From an uncultured Acidobacteriota bacterium (lineage in GTDB: Bacteria > Acidobacteriota > Blastocatellia > RBC074), in the NCBI GenBank assembly GCA_902825875.1, contig CADECP010000026.1, positions 3,146 through 67,145 of the forward strand: a stretch of DNA of 64,000 bases, given 5' to 3'. The position numbers and the translations under genes are program-made. The notes beneath the pieces are model-generated. The model saw only the letters and a program-made list of their open reading frames with translations. It was not told the origin of the DNA and did not search any database. How positions within the stretch are numbered: position 1 is the stretch's first letter; every line of letters starts with the position of its first letter. Shown here piece by piece: positions 18,810 to 27,091 of the stretch.

Positions 18810-19748
18810 ATGCCTGATTTCACCTCGTTGACCAAAACCAAACCTGCTCCGCCCGCCGTCAACGCTCCGCGAGCCAATGTCGTATCGGCAGCAATGTTCA
18901 CAGCACCCTTTTTGCTGGGCCTTGCCGTGACGATTTTTACGCTCAATCCCGCTGGAGCCATTCTGGGCACGCTGCTCGGATTGACGGCTTCGCTGGCTCC
19001 CAGAATCGCCAAACAATGGGAACGCGCGGTTGTGCTGCGTTTGGGTCGTTACATTGGTTTGCGCGGACCCGGATTGTTTTGGGTTATTCCGTTTGTGGAT
19101 TCCGTCACGGCTTACGTGGATCAACGAATCATCGCCACGGATTTTGCGGCGGAAAGCACCCTGACTTCGGACACGGTTCCAGTCAATGTGGATGCAATCA
19201 TGTTCTGGATGGTTTACGACGCCGAACGCGCCGCGCTGGAAGTTCAGGATTACAAACTGGCTGTCAGCCTGGCGGCTCAAACCGCGTTGCGCGATGTAAT
19301 CGGAAAAACTTCGCTGACCGATTTGCTGCGTGGCCGCGAAAAGATAGAAGAAGAGTTGCAGCACATCATTGACGACCGAACCAATCCCTGGGGCGTGACG
19401 GTTCAGTCGGTCGAAATCCGCGAGATCATCATCCCAGACGCTTTGCAGGATGCGATGTCCCGCGAAGCTCAGGCCGCCCGCGAGAAAAAAGCGCGCATCA
19501 TTCTGGGCGAAGCCGAAGTCGAAATCGCCAACAAATTCATGGAAGCCGCCAAATCGTACGAGAACAACCCGACGGCTTTGCACTTACGAGCAATGAACAT
19601 GCTGTACGAAGGTTTGAAGGAAAAAGGCGCGATGATGATCGTCCCCAGCACCGCGGTCGAATCCATGGGAATGGGCGGTTTCATCGGCGGAGCCGCAATG
19701 CGCCAGCAGCAACTGACGCAAACGCAGAAGAACGAAGATGAAGCGTAA
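18810..19748 (+). CDS. SPFH/band 7 (slipin-like) membrane protein
   Basis: 312 residues with a good AAAGGAG site before the ATG. Two hydrophobic segments (about residues 25-65) anchor the protein. The SPFH domain runs from about residue 70 (WERAVVLRLGRYIGLRGPGLFWVIPFVD) to about 250, followed by an Ala/Glu-rich coiled-coil region (AQAAREKKARIILGEAEVEIANKF) and a Gly/Met/Gln-rich tail. Stomatin/slipin proteins oligomerise at membranes and form detergent-resistant microdomains. Pairing with a YtrA-like regulator suggests induction by membrane or envelope stress, which is inference. The gene ends just before a bidirectional terminator. Confidence 0.9.
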   Translation: MPDFTSLTKTKPAPPAVNAPRANVVSAAMFTAPFLLGLAVTIFTLNPAGAILGTLLGLTASLAPRIAKQWERAVVLRLGRYIGLRGPGLFWVIPFVDSVTAYVDQRIIATDFAAESTLTSDTVPVNVDAIMFWMVYDAERAALEVQDYKLAVSLAAQTALRDVIGKTSLTDLLRGREKIEEELQHIIDDRTNPWGVTVQSVEIREIIIPDALQDAMSREAQAAREKKARIILGEAEVEIANKFMEAAKSYENNPTALHLRAMNMLYEGLKEKGAMMIVPSTAVESMGMGGFIGGAAMRQQQLTQTQKNEDEA

Positions 19749-19774
19749 CGAAAGACGCCGGGATTGGGAGATAA

Positions 19775-19812
19775 GACGAAAGGGTGAAGGAACGTTCCTT
19801 CACCCTTTCGTC
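19775..19812. terminator. Bidirectional terminator, perfect 19-bp palindrome
   Basis: GACGAAAGGGTGAAGGAAC (19775-19793) is followed directly by its exact complement (19794-19812). It lies between the convergent SPFH gene and the lamin-tail-domain gene, 3 bases from the latter's stop codon. The plus-strand side continues with GTTTTAG. Confidence 0.8.
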
Positions 19813-19815
19813 GTT

Positions 19816-22704
19816 TTAGCAGCCGGGCGGGAAGACGGGAACGATGAAAATCGAGTTTGTCGTCAAAGTCAGATGGTGCAGATTGTGTCCCTGGTTGAAA
19901 GCGGAGCTGCTGGCCAGCGTGTTCGGGTTGAAGTTAATCGCCGCGCCGACAATCCCGCCGTCGTCGTCGCGCCAAAATTTCATCCAGCCGGTTCGGCCTG
20001 CCGGAATCACAGTGGTGAAGCGTGGGACGGTTCGCGGAAAATCGTTGCTGGATAAAATCGCTCGAAACTGCCGCCGAGTTGTGCTTCGTTCAAAGCTGTA
20101 AGCGTGTTCAGCGTCGTCGTACAAAATTCCGAAAAGCTGGCCAACGGTGCTGACTCCCGTTCCCAGATTTCCTCCAATACGATCCACCACCAGCAAGGTC
20201 GAGTTTCCATCCACCGCACTGGCGATATTGTTCACAGCCAACACTCGTGGCGCAGCGTTGTAACTGATTCCGTCAAACCGCACTTCCGCCGTCACTGAAA
20301 CGTTGTCGCAAGCCGGCGGCGCTCCGGTCAAAGCCGAAAACGCTACGGCTGGCAAATTCGCTGCGTGGCCGGATGCGAGCTTCACGAATTCATCGCCGAT
20401 CAAAAAATTGAAATTGATCGGGCAGCCGGTTCGCTCATCCACCGCAATGGCGATCAAATATCCGGCAACATCCGGGTCGAGATCGGCGGCCAAAAAGCTG
20501 GTCGTTTGGTTCGGCGTCAAACACACATAAGCATCCGCCACCGAAGCCGAATCGTCCTGAACAAAAAACAAATGCACAGCGATTCGCCGCGTAGGTTCGA
20601 TGTTCGTCAGATTGAACCGCGTGTTTTCACGGGTCTGGCTGGTTCCGATGGAACTGTAAACCGGGAAAACCAACACCGAACCGGCTTTCTGATCGCTGGA
20701 TTCCGAAGCCGCCGGAATCGCCAAGCCGGGGCCAACCGCCGGACAGTTGGCCAGCAAACACGTTTGCGAATTGACCGTAGCATTGTTGATGCCGTCGTTG
20801 TCGGAATCGAAATTGACTGTGGAATTGACGCAAAGCTGGCTGCCTTGCGCCGTGCCGTCTTTGACCTGAGCATCAAATCGAATCGTAATGTTTTCGTTGA
20901 TGGCGACGGCTCCGTTCCATTCGATTTGCGAACCGTTGATCGCGCAATTGCCCGAAGTCGCCGAACAACTGTTCGCCACAGCCAATAAGTTCACCGGAAG
21001 CAAGGCAACAAATTCCGAGCCGGGATTGTCGGTTTGTGCGCGATTGCCGACGTTTTTCAAACTGGCTTCGATGGTGACGACATTCCCTGCTCCGCTGCAC
21101 ATCGCCGCGTCTGTAATTTTCAGCGACACGCTTGTTTGATTGAACAGCGCGCCTCCGCTGCAATCGCCCAGCGGCGAAGCCGTATTTCGCGGAGCAGGCA
21201 TTCCAGTCACAAAATTCAGCGCGTTTTGATTCGTGTCTCCGCAACCTTGCCCGACGCGAAAAATCGAAATCGTGCCGCTCGGAGCCGGAGCCGCCCCAGC
21301 GCCTTCCACACAATTCACGCCGCTGCCGTATCCAACAAAATCAATCGTGTTTGGTCCCAGCGGACAAGCTCCGCTGAGCAATGTAGTGTTGTTGACCAAC
21401 GCGACTTTGCCGGAAGTCGCCGCCATGGAAATCGTTCCCGTCACATCCGGCGTTGGCAAAGCAACGCCGTTCGCTCCGCCCGAAGCCTGCTGAATCAACA
21501 GGTATTGACCCGGAGCAAGCATTCCCGTCAGATCAGTTTTCGACCAGGTCGAACCGCCGCCGGAACCGTACTGCACAGACCAGCCGTTCAAATTAACAGG
21601 CGCTGCACTGCGGTTGAACAATTCAATGTAATCGTGCGTGAAGGGCGCTCCGCTGTTGCCGCCGCCGCCATAAACCTGGCTGATGACCACATTGCCCGGC
21701 GGCGCAGGAGTCTGCACGGTCAAATTGATCGTCAAATTGCTGCTACGCGATTGCGCGTCGGCAACCACGACCGGAATCATTTTCGCGCCTGGCGAAGTCA
21801 TCGCTTCGACCAACGGCTGAAACGAAAACACGTTGTCGTTCGGCGTCACATCTCCGTTTTGGCCATTGTCATAAAACGGCTGCGACGCGGCTCCGCCGAT
21901 GGAACTGATGTCGGCGGTAACAGTCAAACCGGTGCTTGTCGGATTCGTTCCCGGCGTCACGGTGACGGTCAACAAAACAGCATTGCCGATAGCGACTGGG
22001 TTAGGGCTAGCCGCTCCCAACCCGGTTGGGTTTGTCGGCGCTCCGCAGATGGCGGCAGGCAAAGCATTGTTGCGAGGATTCGGCGCGGAAACGGAAAAAT
22101 CCGAAGCGTTGTTATCGGTTTCCGTGCAACCATTCATCGCACGCACCGCCGCAGCCGTTGCGCTCAAATTTCCAGTTGGCCCGGAACCTTCAAAACAATT
22201 CGCCGTCGTGCCGTAACCCAGAATATCCACGATGGTCGCTCCCGCCGGACAGCTTGTGCCGCTGGCAATCAGCGCGTTGGTGTTTGTCAGCACAACCTTT
22301 CCTGCGGTCGCCGCCATCGCAATTGTCCCCGTAATGTCCGGCGTCGGCAGTGGTGAACCGTTGGCTCCGCCCGCTTGTTGAATCAACAAATACTTGCCCG
22401 GCGCCAGCATTCCGCTCAGATCGGTTTTCGACCATGTCGTTCCGGTCGCCGAAGCGTACTGCACGGCCCAGCCGCTCAAATCCACTGTCGCATTGCCGCG
22501 ATTGAATAATTCAATGAAATCGTTTTGAAAGGTCGCGCCACTGTTGCCGCCTGCACCGTACACCTGGCTGATGACTACATCCGGCGAAACCGCAGCACGC
22601 GATGATGACGACGCAACATAGCTCCAGGCCAGCAGGGCTGTCGCAAGAGACAGGAACCCAAAAACACGCAGACGAATGACCTGACCGAAAAATACGGTGA
22701 GCAT
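19816..22704 (-). CDS. Secreted lamin-tail-domain surface protein
   Basis: 962 residues. The ATG at 22704 has GGAGG 8 bases upstream; an in-frame TTG at 22737 does not. Signal peptide to about residue 30. Two lamin tail domains (about 38-210 and 338-510) are nearly identical in their core (VVISQVYG, IELFNR, WSKTDLSGMLAPGKYLLIQQ), indicating internal duplication. They are separated by a ~100-residue beta-rich linker domain. A DUF11-like segment (about 530-650) follows, then a C-terminal module (about 665-962) homologous to the end of the DUF11 protein at 621-6209. Secreted bacterial lamin tail domains often accompany nucleases or adhesins; no nuclease motif is visible here. The shared C-terminal module suggests common anchoring or processing. 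Confidence 0.85.
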   Translation of the reverse strand: MLTVFFGQVIRLRVFGFLSLATALLAWSYVASSSSRAAVSPDVVISQVYGAGGNSGATFQNDFIELFNRGNATVDLSGWAVQYASATGTTWSKTDLSGMLAPGKYLLIQQAGGANGSPLPTPDITGTIAMAATAGKVVLTNTNALIASGTSCPAGATIVDILGYGTTANCFEGSGPTGNLSATAAAVRAMNGCTETDNNASDFSVSAPNPRNNALPAAICGAPTNPTGLGAASPNPVAIGNAVLLTVTVTPGTNPTSTGLTVTADISSIGGAASQPFYDNGQNGDVTPNDNVFSFQPLVEAMTSPGAKMIPVVVADAQSRSSNLTINLTVQTPAPPGNVVISQVYGGGGNSGAPFTHDYIELFNRSAAPVNLNGWSVQYGSGGGSTWSKTDLTGMLAPGQYLLIQQASGGANGVALPTPDVTGTISMAATSGKVALVNNTTLLSGACPLGPNTIDFVGYGSGVNCVEGAGAAPAPSGTISIFRVGQGCGDTNQNALNFVTGMPAPRNTASPLGDCSGGALFNQTSVSLKITDAAMCSGAGNVVTIEASLKNVGNRAQTDNPGSEFVALLPVNLLAVANSCSATSGNCAINGSQIEWNGAVAINENITIRFDAQVKDGTAQGSQLCVNSTVNFDSDNDGINNATVNSQTCLLANCPAVGPGLAIPAASESSDQKAGSVLVFPVYSSIGTSQTRENTRFNLTNIEPTRRIAVHLFFVQDDSASVADAYVCLTPNQTTSFLAADLDPDVAGYLIAIAVDERTGCPINFNFLIGDEFVKLASGHAANLPAVAFSALTGAPPACDNVSVTAEVRFDGISYNAAPRVLAVNNIASAVDGNSTLLVVDRIGGNLGTGVSTVGQLFGILYDDAEHAYSFERSTTRRQFRAILSSNDFPRTVPRFTTVIPAGRTGWMKFWRDDDGGIVGAAINFNPNTLASSSAFNQGHNLHHLTLTTNSIFIVPVFPPGC

Positions 22705-22955
22705 GAGTAGAACCTCCAAGCTGAGTTTTGAAAGCAAGCTCCTGGGGTGGCTAAGGGAGATGCCATGTTTTTGAATTGTCGCAGCAGTTTAATCGCCAGA
22801 GCAGGTAACTGACGATTGCACCTTCGCCCTCGATTTGGGCGGCTGTCGTTGATTGAAATTCGATTGATGCCGGTTGGTAGTGTGGTACGGCGCGGAGTCT
22901 AGCGCGGCAGGATTTCGCCAGTCAATTTTCTGGTAATGACCGGGCAAAAAAAATT

Positions 22956-22979
22956 GGGCTGATGATTGCTCATCAGCCC
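22956..22979 (-). terminator. Intrinsic terminator of the BON-domain gene
   Basis: GGGCTGATGA (22956-22965) and TCATCAGCCC (22970-22979) form a 10-bp stem with a TTGC loop. On the minus strand AATTTTTTTT follows at once, a textbook rho-independent terminator for the gene ending at 23047. The remaining bases 22705-22945 hold no recognisable gene. Confidence 0.85.
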
Positions 22980-23046
22980 TTTTAACCTCACCCCTCGGAA
23001 GGAACTACGAAGTAGGAACCACTACACACGAAACACAGGAGAAAAA

Positions 23047-23622
23047 CTAATCCTTTTCCACTCGGAGATTGTTGGTGACGGAAAAGACACCAAACACTCC
23101 GTTGGCCGCGATGAAGGCGCGCGTCGCATCACTCTTGCTCAGCACAACGCCTTCCAAAGTCACATTACCGTTTTTGACGATGATGTGAATCGGCGGAACG
23201 GCTTGCAGACTCAAGCGATCAAGACCCGGCTGGCGATAAATTGCCCGGAAAGTCGCCAGCCGAATCCGATCGTCGAAGTTCGACAAAGGCAGCACTTCTA
23301 TCTTGTTTTCCACCTCTTCAACCCCTGTGACCTTTGCCACCACACGCTTGGCATCGCCTCTCAGCGACGGGCGTGACACCTGACCGAAAAGTGTGACCTT
23401 GCCGTCTTCGAACTTGAAACTCAGATTGTCAAACACGCTGTAAAACGGAAGCGTGACCAGTTCTTTGCGAATCTTTTTGATCGTCTTGTCATACTGGGCA
23501 GCATCGTCAATGTTCTTTGCGGTGTTCTTTACGGGATTGGCCGCAACCGGCATCACCCCAGTTACCACCGCCATCACAAAAGCTAGAATCGTTGTTGCAA
23601 ATATCTTCTTGAATGTTTTCAT
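23047..23622 (-). CDS. Exported protein with two BON domains
   Basis: 191 residues with an N-terminal signal peptide (about 1-28, ending VAANP) and a strong GAGGAGGA site before the ATG. Two BON-like modules follow, at about residues 40-110 (FEDGKVTLFGQVSRPSLRGDAKRV) and 115-190 (VKNGNVTLEGVVLSKSDATRAF). BON domains are found in periplasmic proteins such as OsmY and are thought to bind membranes or other surfaces. The gene has its own terminator and appears monocistronic. A role in periplasmic stress protection is inferred by family only. Confidence 0.85.
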   Translation of the reverse strand: MKTFKKIFATTILAFVMAVVTGVMPVAANPVKNTAKNIDDAAQYDKTIKKIRKELVTLPFYSVFDNLSFKFEDGKVTLFGQVSRPSLRGDAKRVVAKVTGVEEVENKIEVLPLSNFDDRIRLATFRAIYRQPGLDRLSLQAVPPIHIIVKNGNVTLEGVVLSKSDATRAFIAANGVFGVFSVTNNLRVEKD

Positions 23623-23878
23623 TGTCTCCTCCTCTACAAGTTGAAAAGCTACAAGCGGCTTTCCTGTTCATCAACCTCATTGCGCCGCTTCTGATGTGAC
23701 ACTACGCAGACGGGTTGTTTGGTGGTTTCTTGCAAGAAAGAAAATTTTTGATTTTTCATCAGCGGATACAGTAGCAAAGCGGGCAGTCGAATTTGCAGCT
23801 TCACCGGCAATCTGTACGACGAAGGCGCTCCGTTGCGTGTGGCAATGGCTTATCAACAGGCGACCGACTGGCATCGGA

Positions 23879-23899
23879 AATATCCGACGTTCGGATATT
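23879..23899 (-). terminator. Hairpin after the amidinotransferase pseudogene
   Basis: AATATCCGA and TCGGATATT pair around a CGT loop, 9 bases past the pseudogene stop on the minus strand. There is no T-run. The flanking stretch 23623-23907 holds only short frames that look like chance. Confidence 0.4.
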
Positions 23900-23907
23900 C
23901 GTAGAAA

Positions 23908-24326
23908 TTACAGATGAGCATTCGGCGAGTTGGATGTGAGAGCTTGGCAATAAACCTCTAGGCCTCCTTTTCGTCGCACGTCCAATGTCACGCAATGAAA
24001 ACCTCCGCCCAGCGTGCGTGCGTGGCGAAGTTGCAACGGAATAATTGATCAATCTCAGAGAGTTTTGTGAAGGATGAAACTTGCAACCAGTTCACTGTCA
24101 CGCCCAATTTTTGAAAAGCTTGAATCAACGCTTCCAAATCCTCTTCGGTTTCTTCGATTACGCATTGTGGGTATTGACCCGAAGGAATGTTTTCGATGCG
24201 GCCATAATCCCGGTATTCAACCGCAAACAATCCTTTGTCGGGACGTGCGATGCGGGCGTTGACGGCTCTTCCGACGATGACTTCTTCCAACGGATCCCAT
24301 TCGTTGTGAACGTTGACCAGGCTCAT
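23908..24326 (-). pseudogene. Amidinotransferase pseudogene with internal deletion and frameshift
   Basis: The first ~75 codons from the ATG at 24326 are a clear N-terminus of the arginine:glycine/inosamine-phosphate amidinotransferase family (NEWDPLEEVIVGRAVNARI, YPQCVIEETEEDLEALIQ). Instead of the ~250 residues that should follow, the frame continues for ~37 codons of unrelated sequence and stops at 23988. In another frame the genuine C-terminus is preserved: [18 protein letters not shown], with the catalytic Cys, then [14 protein letters not shown], ending at TAA 23908-23910. The family is about 350-390 residues long, so the middle is gone and the ends are out of frame. The ATG overlaps the stop of the upstream decarboxylase by four bases (ATGA), so it was once translationally coupled. 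Known family members move an amidino group from arginine to an amine. Confidence 0.85.
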
Positions 24327-25453
24327 AAACTTACCTCCTCTGATGAATAAACCACCGGCACTGGAAAGCCATTGAACGTGGACGAAAGCTCTGTCGAATA
24401 AGCTCCGACAGCGTGAATCGCCAGACGGTCGCCAACGCGAAGTTCCGGCAGTGAGCGTTGTTGAAATGGCATATCGAAACTGTCGCAAGTCGGCCCGCCA
24501 ATGTTGTAAATGTGTGAAGGCCGATCAGGGTGTTCAACGCTGATTGAAAAAGGAATGCCGCCGCCCGCTTCGCACGCCTCAAACAATCCGTGATACACGC
24601 CTGCATCCAGATAAGCCCAGCGTCCGGACGCGCGTTCTGCCAGTCCAACAACCGTTGCGATGAGTGTGCCCGCGTTGGCCACGACGCTGCGTCCGGGTTC
24701 GATGCTGACGGCGCAATCCGGCGACAATTCCATTCGCCGCAATTCCGACTGAATTGCAGCGCCAATTTCTTCAAGGGTGATTGAGCTGTTGGCATAAGGC
24801 GCGGGTAAACCGCCGCCCAGACTCAGCAGTTTCATCTCAAACCCGTTTCGTTCTGCTTCCCGAAACAACTCTCGGCAAACAGCCAACGCCTCAACCCAGG
24901 TTGCCACTCGTTCGCATTGTGAACCGACATGAATCGTCAACCCATGGGGGATCAATTCGCGTAACCGCGCCTGCTGAAACAAACTCACCACTTCATTCGG
25001 TTCAACGCCGAACTTCCCGGTTAACAGCACTACACTTCCTGCGTTGGAAACACTGACACGCAAAACCACGCGACTGCCCGGCGCGTGTTCGGCCAGTTTA
25101 TCCAGTTCCGCCAGACTGTCTGCCGCCAGCACATTGATTCGATGGCGATGCAGAAACCGCAAAAAATGCGCCGCTTTGATTGGATGCAGACAAACGATTT
25201 GTTCAGCGGGAACGCCAAGCTGTACCAGCAATTCCGCTTCGCTGAGCGAGGCAATTTCAAAACCGGCATTTGCTTGCCGAACAGCTTCGATCACCGCGCG
25301 GTTGGTGTTGCATTTCAAGGCATAAAAAACCTTCGCTTGCGGCAAGGCTTGTTGAACCCGGCAGATATTTTCCCCAACCTTTCCGGGATCAATGACCAGC
25401 AAAGGCGTTGGCAAATGTCGCGTTTGACGAATGAAGTTGGCGAGTTGAGCCAT
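24323..25453 (-). CDS. Type III PLP-dependent decarboxylase (ornithine decarboxylase-like)
   Basis: 376 residues, close to the usual length of eukaryotic-type ornithine/lysine/diaminopimelate decarboxylases (alanine-racemase fold). The PLP lysine is K47 in FYALKCN. Other signatures are HVGSQ, the glycine-rich LSLGGG, EPGRSVV for phosphate binding, and GPTCDSFD carrying the catalytic Cys. Substrate is probably a basic amino acid such as ornithine, but specificity cannot be fixed from sequence. It lies 3 bp after the NNMT-like methyltransferase and overlaps the amidinotransferase remnant by 4 bp, so the three form one operon. The context points to a modified amine or guanidino compound as product (inference). 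Confidence 0.9.
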   Translation of the reverse strand: MAQLANFIRQTRHLPTPLLVIDPGKVGENICRVQQALPQAKVFYALKCNTNRAVIEAVRQANAGFEIASLSEAELLVQLGVPAEQIVCLHPIKAAHFLRFLHRHRINVLAADSLAELDKLAEHAPGSRVVLRVSVSNAGSVVLLTGKFGVEPNEVVSLFQQARLRELIPHGLTIHVGSQCERVATWVEALAVCRELFREAERNGFEMKLLSLGGGLPAPYANSSITLEEIGAAIQSELRRMELSPDCAVSIEPGRSVVANAGTLIATVVGLAERASGRWAYLDAGVYHGLFEACEAGGGIPFSISVEHPDRPSHIYNIGGPTCDSFDMPFQQRSLPELRVGDRLAIHAVGAYSTELSSTFNGFPVPVVYSSEEVSL

Positions 25454-25456
25454 TCC

Positions 25457-26236
25457 TTATCCTTTCTCCACAATGGCAATTACAATGCTGTTAAAAGCCA
25501 ATTCTTCCCACGTTTTGATTGGAACGGTTTCAATCATTGTCCGACGCTGATTAAAGCCCGCCGCGTCTAACGCAGCAGCCATGTCCGTTTCATCCACATT
25601 CGCTTCCGGGAAGAAATTATCCGCGACCTGATAACGCTGGGCTTTGTTGGAAGACAGCAGCACAGCCATCCCACCTTCAGCGCAAAGCGTAAGCAGGTTA
25701 CCCATCCATTGACGCCATTCGTCTTTGGAATTGGTTGCCGCATCTACGCAATAAGCCGAAAGCACCAGGTCATAAACCGCAGATTCGCCAAGTGGCTGAG
25801 CTTGTCGTACATCGCAACGTTTCAGCGCAGTAACTTTTTGCCGCATCAATTGCTTTCGAGTCTCGACAGCGGAATCGCTTACTGGTGATTCCGCTTCGAG
25901 TTCGAGAACATATTTGATGTTGATGTCCCAGTTGTGCGCGTCCGGTTCGTCGCGCAGCCATTGCTCAATCGTGCTCAGGTTTTCGGGCAGGTAATCCGCC
26001 AGATGCAGTTCGCCGACATACGGCGCAAGCGATGTGTGCATATGCACAGTCGGCCCGCATCCAACGTCAATTGCTCGCGCAAAAGTGCGGCCTGTGTGTT
26101 TGAGGAAAGCGACTAACCGCTGCTGGATGGCTTCTTCGTCATCGGGGATGAAATCCTGGCTGTAGTATTGCCGCAGATATTCCTGCGGATTCCACTGTTG
26201 ATCGTAAATGTTCGGATTGTATGCGTTGATTTTCAT
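25457..26236 (-). CDS. NNMT/PNMT/TEMT-family N-methyltransferase
   Basis: 259 residues from the ATG at 26236; an in-frame TTG at 26260 is possible but gives a poorly conserved extension. The N-terminal YNPNIYDQQWNPQEYLRQYY and the SAM-binding motif AIDVGCGPTVHMHTSLAPY match the nicotinamide / phenylethanolamine / thioether methyltransferase family. A later ADYLPENLSTIEQWLRDEP segment is also characteristic. Family members N- or S-methylate small amines. It is the first gene of an operon with the PLP decarboxylase and the amidinotransferase remnant, so a polyamine or guanidino-amine substrate is inferred. No clear Shine-Dalgarno site is seen. Confidence 0.85.
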   Translation of the reverse strand: MKINAYNPNIYDQQWNPQEYLRQYYSQDFIPDDEEAIQQRLVAFLKHTGRTFARAIDVGCGPTVHMHTSLAPYVGELHLADYLPENLSTIEQWLRDEPDAHNWDINIKYVLELEAESPVSDSAVETRKQLMRQKVTALKRCDVRQAQPLGESAVYDLVLSAYCVDAATNSKDEWRQWMGNLLTLCAEGGMAVLLSSNKAQRYQVADNFFPEANVDETDMAAALDAAGFNQRRTMIETVPIKTWEELAFNSIVIAIVEKG

Positions 26237-26354
26237 TGTTGTTAAAAGTGAATTTGGCAAATGACGAAATTACGAATCAAATGTTGACCGCCTTCTCCGG
26301 ACAGAACTAATATGCCCCTGACTTTAATTACAGTGAGAAAAGCGAGGCGAACCC

Positions 26355-26582
26355 ATGGCACAATCGAAAAACAAACCGCGTCTCAAAGCCCTGCAAGTGG
26401 ACGAAGCCAAACTCAGCCGCGTGCAAAAGCTATATGGCGTTAGCACAGAAGCCGAAGCCGTCGAACGCGCGCTCGATGAAGTGCTGACCGAACACGAGCG
26501 TAACCGTGTGGCCTGGCGCGCGCATGAACGTTTTTTGAAAAGCGGCAGCGAAATCAAAGACATTTACGGTCTGTTCGACTGA
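26355..26582 (+). CDS. Antitoxin-like protein of a VapBC-type module
   Basis: 75-residue protein placed 9 bp before a PIN-domain gene, with an AGCGAGGCG site upstream of the ATG. The segment VQKLYGVSTEAEAVERALDEVLTEHERNR fits a short ribbon-helix-helix-like or VapB-like antitoxin, and the C-terminal KDIYGLFD could be the toxin-binding tail. The assignment rests mainly on size and position. VapB proteins neutralise VapC and repress the shared promoter. Confidence 0.75.
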   Translation: MAQSKNKPRLKALQVDEAKLSRVQKLYGVSTEAEAVERALDEVLTEHERNRVAWRAHERFLKSGSEIKDIYGLFD

Positions 26583-26591
26583 TCTATCACT

Positions 26592-27014
26592 GTGCAATCC
26601 ATCCTTTTCGACACCACTGTTTACATTGCGGCCTATCGGCGCAAAGACCACAGTCTGTTTCAAACAGGGAACGTGCTTTATGCCGCGCCACTGTGGTTGA
26701 GCGCCGTCGTTCTGGAAGAGCTTTATGCTGGCTCGGATGCTGCCGCACGCAAACGTTTGAAAAGGCTTGAACATGATTTTGCGCGGGTTAATCGCCTGCT
26801 GACTCCGAACCAGAACGATTGGGCTAGAACTGGCCACATCCTGGCGCAAATCGGCGCTAAATATGGCTACGAACAAATCGGGCGCTCGCGTTTGACCAAC
26901 GATACCCTGCTGGCTGTCAGCGCCGCGCGGCAAGGCATCGTGCTGGTTACAGCAAATACCCGTGATTTCAAACGCATTGCCGAATTCTGCCCATTGAAAT
27001 GGCTCATCCAGTAA
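26592..27014 (+). CDS. vapC: PIN-domain ribonuclease toxin (VapC/FitB-like)
   Basis: 140 residues from a GTG at 26592. Acidic residues expected for the PIN active site are visible: D7 (LFDTTVYIA), E42/E43 (VVLEELYAG), D104 (LTNDTLLAVSA) and D125 (TANTRDFKRI). Known VapC toxins cleave tRNA or rRNA when released from VapB. The gene ends 5 bases before the truncated SET-domain sequence on the opposite strand, suggesting that the module arrived by insertion into that gene. Function as an active toxin is inferred. Confidence 0.85.
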   Translation: MQSILFDTTVYIAAYRRKDHSLFQTGNVLYAAPLWLSAVVLEELYAGSDAAARKRLKRLEHDFARVNRLLTPNQNDWARTGHILAQIGAKYGYEQIGRSRLTNDTLLAVSAARQGIVLVTANTRDFKRIAEFCPLKWLIQ

Positions 27015-27019
27015 GATCG

Positions 27020-27085
27020 CCACTCGCCAAACAATCCCACGCCATGCACACTGCTCAAGCCGAGTTTGGTTTTGACCAAAAGCAT
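27020..27085 (-). pseudogene. 5' remnant of a SET-domain gene
   Basis: The ATG at 27085 opens MLLVKTKLGLSSVHGVGLFG, which matches the start of the intact SET-domain gene at 28076 (MLLVNARVGISDIHGFGLIA). After about 22 codons the similarity stops abruptly, next to the end of the convergent PIN toxin gene. No remainder of the SET domain, such as an NHS motif, was found beyond the toxin module. Confidence 0.7.
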
Positions 27086-27091
27086 AAATTT

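Noticed and set aside
23677..23917. Short frames on both strands between the BON gene and the amidinotransferase pseudogene
   Set aside because: Both are about 65-75 codons, overlap each other and lack start signals or conserved motifs.
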